Positions 35,980 to 44,327 of a DNA stretch of 64,000 bases are shown here, piece after piece. Numbering within the stretch: position 1 is the stretch's first letter; each line of letters starts with the position of its first letter. A program made the translations under genes and the position numbers. This stretch comes from Sphingosinicella microcystinivorans (GTDB taxonomy: Bacteria > Pseudomonadota > Alphaproteobacteria > Sphingomonadales > Sphingomonadaceae), in contig NZ_CP116005.1 in the NCBI RefSeq assembly GCF_027941835.1, positions 2,123,501 to 2,187,500 on the forward strand, written 5' to 3'. The notes under the pieces are model-generated. The model worked only from the letters and a program-made list of their open reading frames with translations. It was not told where the DNA came from and did no database searches.

Positions 35980-36950
35980 CAATCCTGTCCGCGCGGGATC
36001 GCCACCGAGCCGATCCAATAGCCCTTGCTGGCGATCTGCGTCGTCTTCTGCATCATGACGAAGCCGCTCGCCGGCGCGCGAATCTCGGAGATCACGCGGC
36101 CGTAGAAGTCCCGCACGATACCGATCACCTCGCCGGACTCGATCCATTCGCCCGGCTCGAAGGTTCGCTCCACCAGGCCCGCCTGGGGCGCCGTGATCCA
36201 TTCGTAGCGATCGAGATAAGCCTGATCCTCACGGCCCTTGAAGGCGGACGGGATCATTCCCAGCCACGCCGCGACCTGCAGAATCCCCCGGGTATGCCAT
36301 TGGATGGACTCCGCATCCGGCGTGCCGGAATCGCCGGCCTCGGACACAAGGCCGAGCTTGCGCTGCGCGGACAGCGCCGTGCAGCAGCGGCCGAACTCGG
36401 CGTCTCCGGTTGCGGCCAGTTCGACCACGAGCGATGTGTCGAAGCACGAGGCGAGGGCGCGCGCGCGCGCGTTGAACGCCGGGTCCTCGGTGGACTGGAT
36501 CACGACGTAACGCGTCATCCGTTCATCGAGATCGCCGCCGTGCAAGTCGAGCAGGACGTCCGCGTTCCTGCCCCAGTCGTTCAGCAAGGCATATGCCAGC
36601 GCTTCGTTGAACGTGCCGTCCGGCGAGCCGGGATACGACCAGTGCAGGTCCCGGCCTGCCGAAGGCGGCGTGACGAGCGTGTACTTGAAGAGATTGTGGG
36701 TGCTCACCACCGGGATGATCGAGATCGTGCCCTTCAGGGTCGCCGGATCGAAATGATCCGCAAGGTTCGCCGCCGCCGCGATGCTCGACGCCTCGTTGAT
36801 GTGTATCCCGCTCATGATGCAGAGCAAGGGGCCCGGGCCGCCGCTCATCTCGATGACCGGGCAGCTATGACGATCGAGGACCGGGTTATCAAAGATGATC
36901 CGTCCCAGCTTCAAACCGGGACGCGGTTCCTCGATCCACTCCTTGATCAT
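35979..36950 (-). CDS. Succinylglutamate desuccinylase/aspartoacylase family deacylase (DoeB/EutE-like)
   Basis: 323-residue M14-like zinc amidohydrolase. Zinc ligands are H50 and E53 (SGIHINEAS) and H137 (LLDLHGGD), and the later SEAGDSG should hold the catalytic glutamate. AstE, aspartoacylase and DoeB of this family remove acyl groups from N-acyl amino acids. The ATG at 36950 is preceded by GGGAGCGAGG; an upstream TTG at 37010 falls inside box copy 3 and is rejected. No signal peptide, so cytoplasmic. With the overlapping racemase downstream it would deacylate and then racemise an amino acid. Confidence 0.88.
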   Translation of the reverse strand: MIKEWIEEPRPGLKLGRIIFDNPVLDRHSCPVIEMSGGPGPLLCIMSGIHINEASSIAAAANLADHFDPATLKGTISIIPVVSTHNLFKYTLVTPPSAGRDLHWSYPGSPDGTFNEALAYALLNDWGRNADVLLDLHGGDLDERMTRYVVIQSTEDPAFNARARALASCFDTSLVVELAATGDAEFGRCCTALSAQRKLGLVSEAGDSGTPDAESIQWHTRGILQVAAWLGMIPSAFKGREDQAYLDRYEWITAPQAGLVERTFEPGEWIESGEVIGIVRDFYGRVISEIRAPASGFVMMQKTTQIASKGYWIGSVAIPRGQD

Positions 36951-37001
36951 CCTCGCTCCCCTGGTGGCTTTATCGCGACAACAAGTGGGGAAGGAACGTG
37001 T

Positions 37002-37016
37002 ATGCGTCAAATTAAT
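37002..37016 (-). promoter_or_regulatory. LysR-regulon box, copy 3 (13/15)
   Basis: On the minus strand this reads ATTAATTTGACGCAT, two mismatches from the consensus, 52 bases before the deacylase start. Upstream on the same strand TTAAATAA occupies the place of TTGAATA in copies 2 and 4. It lies in an AT-rich gap shared with copy 4. Confidence 0.55.
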
Positions 37017-37061
37017 CGTTCTTATAAATTGAATGAAACGAAGTTATTTAAATACCTGTCC

Positions 37062-37112
37062 TTGAATAGAATTAAATCATGATAGAGATCACTCATATTA
37101 ATTTGACATATA
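37062..37112 (+). promoter_or_regulatory. MFS-operon promoter region with LysR-regulon box copy 4
   Basis: AT-rich 51-base stretch beginning TTGAATA and ending with ATTAATTTGACATAT at 37097-37111 (14/15). It matches the receptor promoter region at 31510-31560 at 39 of 51 positions without gaps. It ends 53 bases before the MFS transporter start. Confidence 0.62.
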
Positions 37113-37164
37113 TTGGAAAAGCCTCCACGTCGTTGCGTGATTGCAGTTAGGGGAGGGATGAAGC

Positions 37165-38496
37165 GTGCCGTGCGATGTCGTCTGCGATCACGAGCTTCAA
37201 CGTCGCGACGCGGTGACGGCCTGGGCCTCGGTGGCTCTTCTGACCCTGGCCTACGCGCTTTCCTATGTGGACCGGACGATCATTCTGCTTCTCGTCGGTC
37301 CGATACGGGCCGATCTCCAGATCAGCGACACGCAGTTCAGCCTGCTGCATGGGCTGGCTTTTGCGATCCTCTACACGGTTGTCGGCATCCCCATCGGCGT
37401 CCTCGCGGATCGCCATAACCGGCCGCGGATCATCGCCGTCGGCATTGCGCTTTGGAGCCTGATGACCGCGCTGTGCGGCACGGCCCGAAATTTCGCGCAC
37501 CTGTTCGCGGCAAGGGTCGGGGTCGGCATCGGCGAGGCGGCCCTGTCGCCGGCGGCCTACTCCCTCATCACCGATCTGGCGCCGAAGCATCAGGTCGGCC
37601 GGGCGCTCGGTGCCTATGGCGCCGGCGTTTACCTCGGGATCGGCGCGACATTTCTGGTGGGCGGATGGCTCGTGGACGCCCTCGTCGCACGCGGCGGGTT
37701 CGACTGGTGGATGCTGGAAGGCCTCGCGCCGTGGCAGCAGGTTTTCGTTCTGGTGGGGGTGGCGGGACTGCCGGTCGCTCTCGCGACCCTGCTGATGCTC
37801 CCGGAGCCGCGGAGGCGCGCGCAGCAGCACGGCTTGAGCCGAAGCGCGGCGCTCGGTCCCTATCTGCGCAGGAACTGGCGGTTCATCGCTGCGCTCTTCC
37901 TCGGCTTCTCGTTCATATCGCTGCTTTTCAACGGCTTTCTGGCATGGCTGGCCGAGTATTACCTCCGCGCCCACGGCTGGTCGAAATCGCGGACCGGGGT
38001 GTGGATCGGCCTGATCATGCTTTCGGCGGGGCCGCTGGGGATGGCCGCCGGGGGCTGGCTTACGGATGTCTGGCGCCGCCGGAGACCGGTCACGGCCCCA
38101 GTCCATGTCGGCCTCTGGGGCGCCGTCGCGCTCTTGCCGTGGCCGCTGTGGGCGACGGTCGTCGACTCTCCCGAGCTGAGCCTTGCCGGGATCACGCCGA
38201 TCATCTTCTTTTCGTGCTTCTGCTTCGGCCCCGCGGTGACCGCCATCCAGCTCACCACGCCGCCCGATCTGCGCGCCCGGCTTTCGGCCGTCTATCTCTT
38301 CGTCGTCAATCTGGCGGGGATCGGCCTCGGTGGAACGGCGATCGCCTTCGTGTCCGATCATGTGCTGAGGGACGAAACCCGGATAGGCGGCGCCATGGCC
38401 ATCGTCGGCACGACCGCGGTGGTGTTCGGCGTGGCGAGTCTCTGGCTGGCGAAGGCGGCGGCCGAGCGCCTCTACGAACGCGCACCGCTTGAATGA
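37165..38496 (+). CDS. MFS transporter
   Basis: 443-residue inner-membrane major-facilitator protein with about twelve membrane segments. The loop 2-3 signature GVLADRHNRPRIIAVG and the first segment with YALSYVDRTIILLL are typical of spinster-like/hexuronate-type members common in sphingomonads. The start is GTG at 37165, behind GGGGAGGGATG; an out-of-frame ATG at 37158 must be ignored. It is the first gene behind box copy 4 and probably carries the periplasmic product of the exported hydrolases. The next gene begins after 78 bases on the same strand. Confidence 0.9.
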   Translation: MPCDVVCDHELQRRDAVTAWASVALLTLAYALSYVDRTIILLLVGPIRADLQISDTQFSLLHGLAFAILYTVVGIPIGVLADRHNRPRIIAVGIALWSLMTALCGTARNFAHLFAARVGVGIGEAALSPAAYSLITDLAPKHQVGRALGAYGAGVYLGIGATFLVGGWLVDALVARGGFDWWMLEGLAPWQQVFVLVGVAGLPVALATLLMLPEPRRRAQQHGLSRSAALGPYLRRNWRFIAALFLGFSFISLLFNGFLAWLAEYYLRAHGWSKSRTGVWIGLIMLSAGPLGMAAGGWLTDVWRRRRPVTAPVHVGLWGAVALLPWPLWATVVDSPELSLAGITPIIFFSCFCFGPAVTAIQLTTPPDLRARLSAVYLFVVNLAGIGLGGTAIAFVSDHVLRDETRIGGAMAIVGTTAVVFGVASLWLAKAAAERLYERAPLE

Positions 38497-38574
38497 CGAG
38501 TCTCACGCCAAAAGAGGCGGGGCCCCGGCGTGCGCATCGGGAATGCAAATCTGAGGGAAGGGGGAGGAGAGAGA

Positions 38575-41500
38575 ATGCTTAAGGGGGCATTTCGTGTCGG
38601 GGCGGTCGTCTGCGCGGCGCTCGCCCAAGTTCCGGCGATGTCGGCGGAGGGGCCTGCCCAGTTCCTCAATCACGACCCGGATCCCGACTGGGACGTCACG
38701 CAGGCGCGCGGCCGCACCTATGACGTCGACTTCGCCACGGATGAAGGCACCTGGATGTCGGTCGATATTTCCCCCGACAGCCAGTGGATCGTGTTCGACA
38801 TGCTCGGCCACATCTACCGTCTGCCGATCGCCGGCGGCACCGCCGCATCGCTGACGCAAGGGAGCGGGGTCGCGCTCAACTATCACCCGCGCATCTCGCC
38901 GGACGGCCGCTCGATCGCGTTCGTTTCCGACCGCGGCGGACAGGCCAATCTCTGGATCATGGACGCCGATGGCCGGAATCCGCGGATCGTCTTCTCCGAT
39001 CCGATCAGCCGCATAACCGGCCCGATATGGGCGCCCGACGGCAATTCCATCTACGCGGTGCGCGAGTTCCCGACCTATTCGATGCATCGCCGTTCGGCAC
39101 GCATCTGGCGCTTTCCCGTTCATCCGGGCGGCGAGCCCGCAGCGGAGCTGGTCGGCGCTCCTTCAGGGACACAGGCCTATTGGCCGACCCTGACCGGGGA
39201 CAATCGCAGCCTCTATTTCATGGCGAGCAGCTTTGCCGAGCCCCTCCACGGGTTGCAGCGCAATCAGCACATTCGGCGCCTTGATCTTGGAAGCGGCCGC
39301 ATCGAGAACGTGACTGCGCCGACGCGGGAGCGCGAGTATCGAACGGGCACCAACAACGAATTGGCACCCGAAGTCTCGCCGAACGGACGCTGGCTCGCGT
39401 TTGCGAGGCGCATTCCCGGCGGTTCGATCGAACATCGCGGCCATCGCTTCAACGAGCGCAGCGCGTTGTGGATCAGGGATCTCCAGACCGGCGAGGAGCG
39501 CGTCCTGATCGAGCCCATCACGCTCGACATGCAGGGCGCGCACGGCATGAAGAACCTGCGTATCCTTCCCGGCTACGCATGGACGCGCGATTCGAACGCG
39601 CTCGTGATCTGGCGGGATGGAAAGCTCTACCGGCACTGGCTCGATGGCCGCGTCGATCCGATTCCTTTCGAAGCACGGGTCCGGCGCACCGTCAGCGAGC
39701 GGATTCGCGCACGGGGCGGAATCGCCGACGACTCGTTTACCAGCAGCGTCCTTCGCTGGCCGCAGCTTGCCGCGGACAACCAGTTCGTGTTCGAGGCGGT
39801 CGGCGAGATCTGGGTCGCCCCGGCAACGGCGAGATCGACGGCGAAGCCGATCGTCCGTTGGTCGGAGGAAGCCGCTCACTTCATGCCGAACGTATCGGCC
39901 GATGGCGCGCGTCTGGCGTTCGTGAGCTGGAACGACCGCGATCTCGGCCGGGTCAATGTCTGCGACCTGCGCGATTGCCGACCGCAGGGCATCACGACGC
40001 AGCCGGCAGTCTATATGTACCCCACATGGGATCGCACCGGTTCACGAATCTACGTGTTCCGCGGCAGGGAATCGGATCCCGTCCGGATTGCCGCTGCCGA
40101 CAACCTGCGCTTCGACCTTGTCGAGCTTCAGGGGGGCAGCGAACGGGTGATTCAGGAGGGGGTCACACCGGCGCCGCTGTCGATCGGTTCGGACGGAGCG
40201 ATCCTCTCGACGGCGCGCCGCGGCGACGTGAATGTGCAAGCCTATCTGGCTGCGGGCAGGCCCATACCCGGGGGCGAGACGGTGCTTTCGGCAATCCGGC
40301 CGGACGACCCGAGATCGAAGCGCGACATCGCCCGTTTCCCGACGGCCACGGCCGCGGTTCTTTCGCCGGACTCCCGCCGGATCGCCTATATCGAGGAAGA
40401 CGAGCTCTACGTCGCGCCCGCCTACAGGTCGCAGGCGCGATACGCCGCCGACCAGGAGAATTACTGGCAGGGAGAAAGCCTGCCGCAACCCGTCGTCAAG
40501 GAAAACCCGCAGCATCGCGTTCGCCGGATCAGTTCGGGCGGGGCGACCCATGTTCGCTGGCTGGATCAGGACCGGATCCTCTACGCCGCCGCCGGGACTC
40601 TGCACATTTACAACGTCGCCAGCGGCGTAGCGCAGCGCTTCGCCGTTCAGGCGGCGGTCGCAACGGGAACGCCGCCCAAGGGCCGCCGGATCGCCCTCAC
40701 CAATGCCCGGATCATACCGATGACGGGCAGCCACAGGGTGATCGAGAGCGGAACGGTCATCGTCGACGGCGGCCGGATCGCCTGCGTCGGCGTCTGCAAC
40801 TCCTCCGCAAGCGACCGGGTCGTCGATCTGGCCGGGCGCACCGTCGTCCCCGGCTTTGTCGATGTCCACGCACATGGCGGTTTCGCCAACACCGATCTGT
40901 TCCCGCAGAATCTTGCGCCGCAGGCCCTGTATATGGCGCACGGGGTGACGACCACGCTCGATCCGTCCGTCTCCAGCGACGCGTTCTTTCCGGTCGCCGA
41001 ACTGATCCGGGCCGGGCGGGTGATCGGCCCGCGGAGCTACGCCACGGGCGAATCCCTGCTTCCCGATGCGCCCCAGACCGGCCCGGCGAATTTCGCCGGG
41101 GCGGGAGAACTGGTGCGCAGGCGGGCCGATCTCGGTGCCCGGTCAATCAAGATATTTCTGACGCCGCGGCGCGATCAACGTCAGATGCTGGGCGAATGGG
41201 CGCGCCGGCTCGGGCTCACCGCAACCAATGAAGGCGGCGACCTCTATTACAACGTCGGGTCCATCCTCGACGGCCACGCCGGTTTCGAGCATCCGTTGCA
41301 TTATATGGCGCTCTATCGGGACGCCGTGGAGTTCTTCGGGAGGACCGGGGCGACCTATTCCCCGACCCTGATCGTCGCCGGCGCCGGCCGCTGGGCCGAG
41401 GAGTATCACAAGTCCCGTCAGGACCTGTGGCGCGACCCGATCATGCGGCGTTTTCTGCCCTGGCAGGCGCTGGCCCTTCACCGGGAAAGCGGCGTGAGGC

Positions 41501-41955
41501 CGATCGAGGAATACAGCTTCCCGATCATGGCCGGGAATGTCGCCGCCATCCGCGCGGCGGGCGGACATGCAACGATCGGCGGGCACGGCGAGTTGTGGGG
41601 CCGCGACTCGCATTGGGAGATGTGGACCTACGCCGCCGCGGCGGACCCTTACGAGGTGCTGGCCATGGCAACGCGTGACGGGGCGTGGATGCTCGGGCTC
41701 GAACGGGAGATCGGAACGATCGAACCGGGCAAGGTGGCTGATCTCGTCATTCTCGATGCCGATCCGCTGGCGGACATTCGCAACACCACCGCCATCGCCT
41801 CGGTCATGATCGGCGGCCGTCTCTACGATTCGCCGTCGTTGGACCGTAGCTGGCCGTCTGCGAGGCCCTATGGAATTCCGCCCTGGTTCGATGCCGGCGT
41901 GCTCGGTTTGCGGCGGGAAGATACCGGGACGGCAGCCGCCGAAAACCGTCCATGA
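38575..41955 (+). CDS. Exported beta-propeller (TolB-like) / amidohydrolase fusion protein
   Basis: 1126-residue protein. Signal peptide (cleavage near AMSAEG), then about 700 residues of repeated WD40/PD40-type motifs (ISPDGRSIAF, APDGNSIYAV, VSADGARLAF), then an amidohydrolase domain from about residue 710. The HxH motif is DVHAH (H765, H767) and K859 lies in IKIFLT. Two usual ligands differ: E886 replaces the fifth-strand histidine, and H1004 (GGHGELWG) stands where aspartate is normal; H906 (FEHP) is kept. A related protein lies at 50164-53442. Substrate unknown; peptides or cyclic amides are likely. The last four bases overlap the APC permease start. Confidence 0.88.
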   Translation: MLKGAFRVGAVVCAALAQVPAMSAEGPAQFLNHDPDPDWDVTQARGRTYDVDFATDEGTWMSVDISPDSQWIVFDMLGHIYRLPIAGGTAASLTQGSGVALNYHPRISPDGRSIAFVSDRGGQANLWIMDADGRNPRIVFSDPISRITGPIWAPDGNSIYAVREFPTYSMHRRSARIWRFPVHPGGEPAAELVGAPSGTQAYWPTLTGDNRSLYFMASSFAEPLHGLQRNQHIRRLDLGSGRIENVTAPTREREYRTGTNNELAPEVSPNGRWLAFARRIPGGSIEHRGHRFNERSALWIRDLQTGEERVLIEPITLDMQGAHGMKNLRILPGYAWTRDSNALVIWRDGKLYRHWLDGRVDPIPFEARVRRTVSERIRARGGIADDSFTSSVLRWPQLAADNQFVFEAVGEIWVAPATARSTAKPIVRWSEEAAHFMPNVSADGARLAFVSWNDRDLGRVNVCDLRDCRPQGITTQPAVYMYPTWDRTGSRIYVFRGRESDPVRIAAADNLRFDLVELQGGSERVIQEGVTPAPLSIGSDGAILSTARRGDVNVQAYLAAGRPIPGGETVLSAIRPDDPRSKRDIARFPTATAAVLSPDSRRIAYIEEDELYVAPAYRSQARYAADQENYWQGESLPQPVVKENPQHRVRRISSGGATHVRWLDQDRILYAAAGTLHIYNVASGVAQRFAVQAAVATGTPPKGRRIALTNARIIPMTGSHRVIESGTVIVDGGRIACVGVCNSSASDRVVDLAGRTVVPGFVDVHAHGGFANTDLFPQNLAPQALYMAHGVTTTLDPSVSSDAFFPVAELIRAGRVIGPRSYATGESLLPDAPQTGPANFAGAGELVRRRADLGARSIKIFLTPRRDQRQMLGEWARRLGLTATNEGGDLYYNVGSILDGHAGFEHPLHYMALYRDAVEFFGRTGATYSPTLIVAGAGRWAEEYHKSRQDLWRDPIMRRFLPWQALALHRESGVRPIEEYSFPIMAGNVAAIRAAGGHATIGGHGELWGRDSHWEMWTYAAAADPYEVLAMATRDGAWMLGLEREIGTIEPGKVADLVILDADPLADIRNTTAIASVMIGGRLYDSPSLDRSWPSARPYGIPPWFDAGVLGLRREDTGTAAAENRP

Positions 41956-43388
41956 GCGCTGGCCGGGAGGCACCGGCCGGGTTGAGGCGGGTTATCACCG
42001 CGGGCGGCTTCTTCGCGCTGTCCTTCGGCAGCATCGTCGGTTCGGGATGGGTGGTCTTGCTGGGCGACTGGCTGAATCGTGCATCGCCCGGCGGCGCCGT
42101 GCTCGCCATCCTGGCCGGCGGCAGCGCCATGGTGCTCGTGGGTCTATGCTATGCCGAACTTGCCGTCCGTTATCCCCGCGCGGGCGGCGAGTTCGTCTAT
42201 ATTCTGGAAGCCTGGGGGCGGACGCCCGCCTTCGTGACCGGATGGTTCCTGACGCTTTATCTGATCGCGATCTGTGCGTTCGAAGGTCTTGCGATCGCGG
42301 TGCTGCTGCAAACGCTGTTTCCCCGCATCACGGCGGACGTCGTCTATGTGACGCTGGGAGAGGCGATCACGTGGGACGCGCTTGCCATCGGGTTGGCCGG
42401 GGCGGCCGTGATCTGGGGCGTGAACGTCGCCGGCACCCGGGTCTCGCTGTTTCTTCAGCGGTTCATCACCTACGGATTCATCGCGGTCATGGCGTTCCTG
42501 ATCGGTGCGGGCCTTGTGCGTGGCAGCTGGCAGAATCTGACTCCCTTTTTCGGCGGTGCTGCGGGTTCCGGCTGGCCTGCCGGCGCCGCGTGGATATTCG
42601 GGACGTGCGCCGTTCTGCTCTATGGTTTTCAGGCTTCCATTCAGGCGATTGAAGAACGCGCGCCGCACGTGTCGATGCAGAACGTCGTGCGCGCCATGAT
42701 CGGGGGGATCATCGCGGCTGCGATTTTCTATTGCGCCGTGGTTGTGGCGGCCGGGCGCGCGTTGCCGTGGGCGTCCCTGCTCGATACCCGGCTGCCGGCC
42801 GCCGCCGCCTTCGGCGCGCTGAGCCCGTCCGGCGTGCTGGGCACGGTCGTGATCGTGGCCGCCGCGGCTTCCCTCGTGAAAACGTGGAACGGCATCGTGC
42901 TCATGGCCGCGCGGCTCGTGCTCGCGCAGGCCCGGGCCGGGCTGCTCCCGCGCGCGTTCACCGGTCTGAACCGCGCCGGTGCGCCGGCGAAGGCGATTGC
43001 GTTCGTCAGCCTCGCCAGCATTGCGGGAATGCTGCTCGGGCGCGGCGCCATCATCCCCATCATCAACATGGCCGCCATGTGCGTTTCCGCTGCGACGGCG
43101 ATCTGTCTGGTCGCCCTCCTCCGCCTGCGCCGTTCCGGCGGGACGATCCCGTCCTTCTCCACACCGGGCGGCACGGCAACCATCAGTGCTGCGCTGCTCC
43201 TCATGCTCGGCATGTCGGCATCCACCTTTCTCGAGCCCCTGATCAACGCCAGGGGATCTGTCCCGCTCGAATGGATTCTGGTGCTGATCTGGCTGGTCGT
43301 CGGCCTCGCATTCGCCCGCTGCACCCGCGCCGGGCGTCAGGCGGCGGCGCCGGGCTCGACACCCTGCACCGATATTTCCGCACGGTAA
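41952..43388 (+). CDS. APC-family amino acid permease
   Basis: 478-residue inner-membrane transporter with about twelve hydrophobic segments. The first segment FFALSFGSIVGSGWVVLLGDW holds the unwound glycine motif of APC transporters, and the second ends YAELAVRYPRAGGEFVY, a standard family signature. It begins in the stop codon of the amidohydrolase fusion (ATGA overlap), so the hydrolase and permease form a processing-and-uptake pair, probably for an amino acid or small amine released in the periplasm. A second transporter, the MFS protein, is in the same operon. Confidence 0.9.
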   Translation: MSAGREAPAGLRRVITAGGFFALSFGSIVGSGWVVLLGDWLNRASPGGAVLAILAGGSAMVLVGLCYAELAVRYPRAGGEFVYILEAWGRTPAFVTGWFLTLYLIAICAFEGLAIAVLLQTLFPRITADVVYVTLGEAITWDALAIGLAGAAVIWGVNVAGTRVSLFLQRFITYGFIAVMAFLIGAGLVRGSWQNLTPFFGGAAGSGWPAGAAWIFGTCAVLLYGFQASIQAIEERAPHVSMQNVVRAMIGGIIAAAIFYCAVVVAAGRALPWASLLDTRLPAAAAFGALSPSGVLGTVVIVAAAASLVKTWNGIVLMAARLVLAQARAGLLPRAFTGLNRAGAPAKAIAFVSLASIAGMLLGRGAIIPIINMAAMCVSAATAICLVALLRLRRSGGTIPSFSTPGGTATISAALLLMLGMSASTFLEPLINARGSVPLEWILVLIWLVVGLAFARCTRAGRQAAAPGSTPCTDISAR

Positions 43389-43406
43389 TCACGGAGCTTC
43401 GATTTG

Positions 43407-44327
43407 ATGCCTGAACCCTTGAAAATCGCCTGCATCGGGACGGGCACGGTCGGGCGCTCGTGGGCCCGCGCTTTTGCGGAGGCGGGCCACTGCGTGACGC
43501 TCCACGATGCGAACGGCGGCGTCGCGCGGGAGGCCGTGCGCCTGTTGCAGGCCGAGCTTCCGCACCGTGCCGCCGCCTTCACTTGTGCAGCGTCGCTGGA
43601 AGCGGCCTTGCAAGGTGCGTGCTATGTTCAGGAGTCGGGGCCGGAGTCCCTCGCCATCAAGCGCAATCTCTTCGAAGCCATGAACGCGGTTGCCGGGCCG
43701 GAGACCCTGTTCGGATCGTCGACGTCCACGCTCCCCGGCTCCTCCTTTCTCTGCGGCCTGCACATATCGGCGCGCAGCCTCGTCGTGCATCCCACCAACC
43801 CGCCGCATCTGGTTCCGCTGGTCGAGCTTTGCCGTACCGGCGAAACGTCGGATGAAACGCTGGACGCGGTGCGCGCCATCATGCGCGGGTGCGGGCAGAC
43901 CCCCGTGGAAATCCGCAAGGAAATCTTCGGGTTCGCGCTGAACCGCCTGCAAGCCGCGCTTGTGGCGGAAGCGCTTCGCCTCGTTTCGGACGGCGTGATC
44001 TCGCCGACCGACCTCGACAAGGTGGTCACGGACGGCCTGGGCCTGCGCTGGGCGGCCTCAGGCCCTTTCGAGACCGGCCACTTCAATGCGCCGGGAGGCT
44101 ATGCCGAATACATGGGCAAGTTCCGGTCCGTCTGGGCGGCGCTTTTCGATGCGATCGGCGCGTCATGCGGAATAGACGAGGATCTGGTCCGGCGCATTGA
44201 CGGCGATCTGCGCGGGAGCCTGGGGCAGCAGCCCGACAGGGCGCTTGCCGCGCGGGACGATCTGCTGCGCGCGTTACGCGCGGTGCAACGGAACACCAAA
44301 GACAGCGAGGGAGACGAGGTGGCATGA
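43407..44327 (+). CDS. 3-hydroxyacyl-CoA dehydrogenase-family enzyme (L-gulonate/carnitine dehydrogenase-like)
   Basis: 306-residue NAD-dependent dehydrogenase. Rossmann motif CIGTGTVGRSWARAF at the N-terminus, then VHPTNPPHLVPLVELC and NRLQAALVAEALRLVSDGVISP followed by GLGLRWAASGPFET. This pattern is that of lambda-crystallin/L-gulonate 3-dehydrogenase and L-carnitine dehydrogenase rather than of fatty acid enzymes. It should oxidise a 3-hydroxy acid to a 3-keto acid. The ATG at 43407 is used; a TTG one codon earlier is not. The next gene, a BKACE, overlaps by four bases and would consume that keto acid. Confidence 0.88.
   Translation: MPEPLKIACIGTGTVGRSWARAFAEAGHCVTLHDANGGVAREAVRLLQAELPHRAAAFTCAASLEAALQGACYVQESGPESLAIKRNLFEAMNAVAGPETLFGSSTSTLPGSSFLCGLHISARSLVVHPTNPPHLVPLVELCRTGETSDETLDAVRAIMRGCGQTPVEIRKEIFGFALNRLQAALVAEALRLVSDGVISPTDLDKVVTDGLGLRWAASGPFETGHFNAPGGYAEYMGKFRSVWAALFDAIGASCGIDEDLVRRIDGDLRGSLGQQPDRALAARDDLLRALRAVQRNTKDSEGDEVA

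Noticed and set aside
37001-37010. TTG at 37010 as start of the AstE-like gene
   Set aside because: It lies inside the regulatory box; the ATG at 36950 has a ribosome-binding site and starts the conserved domain.
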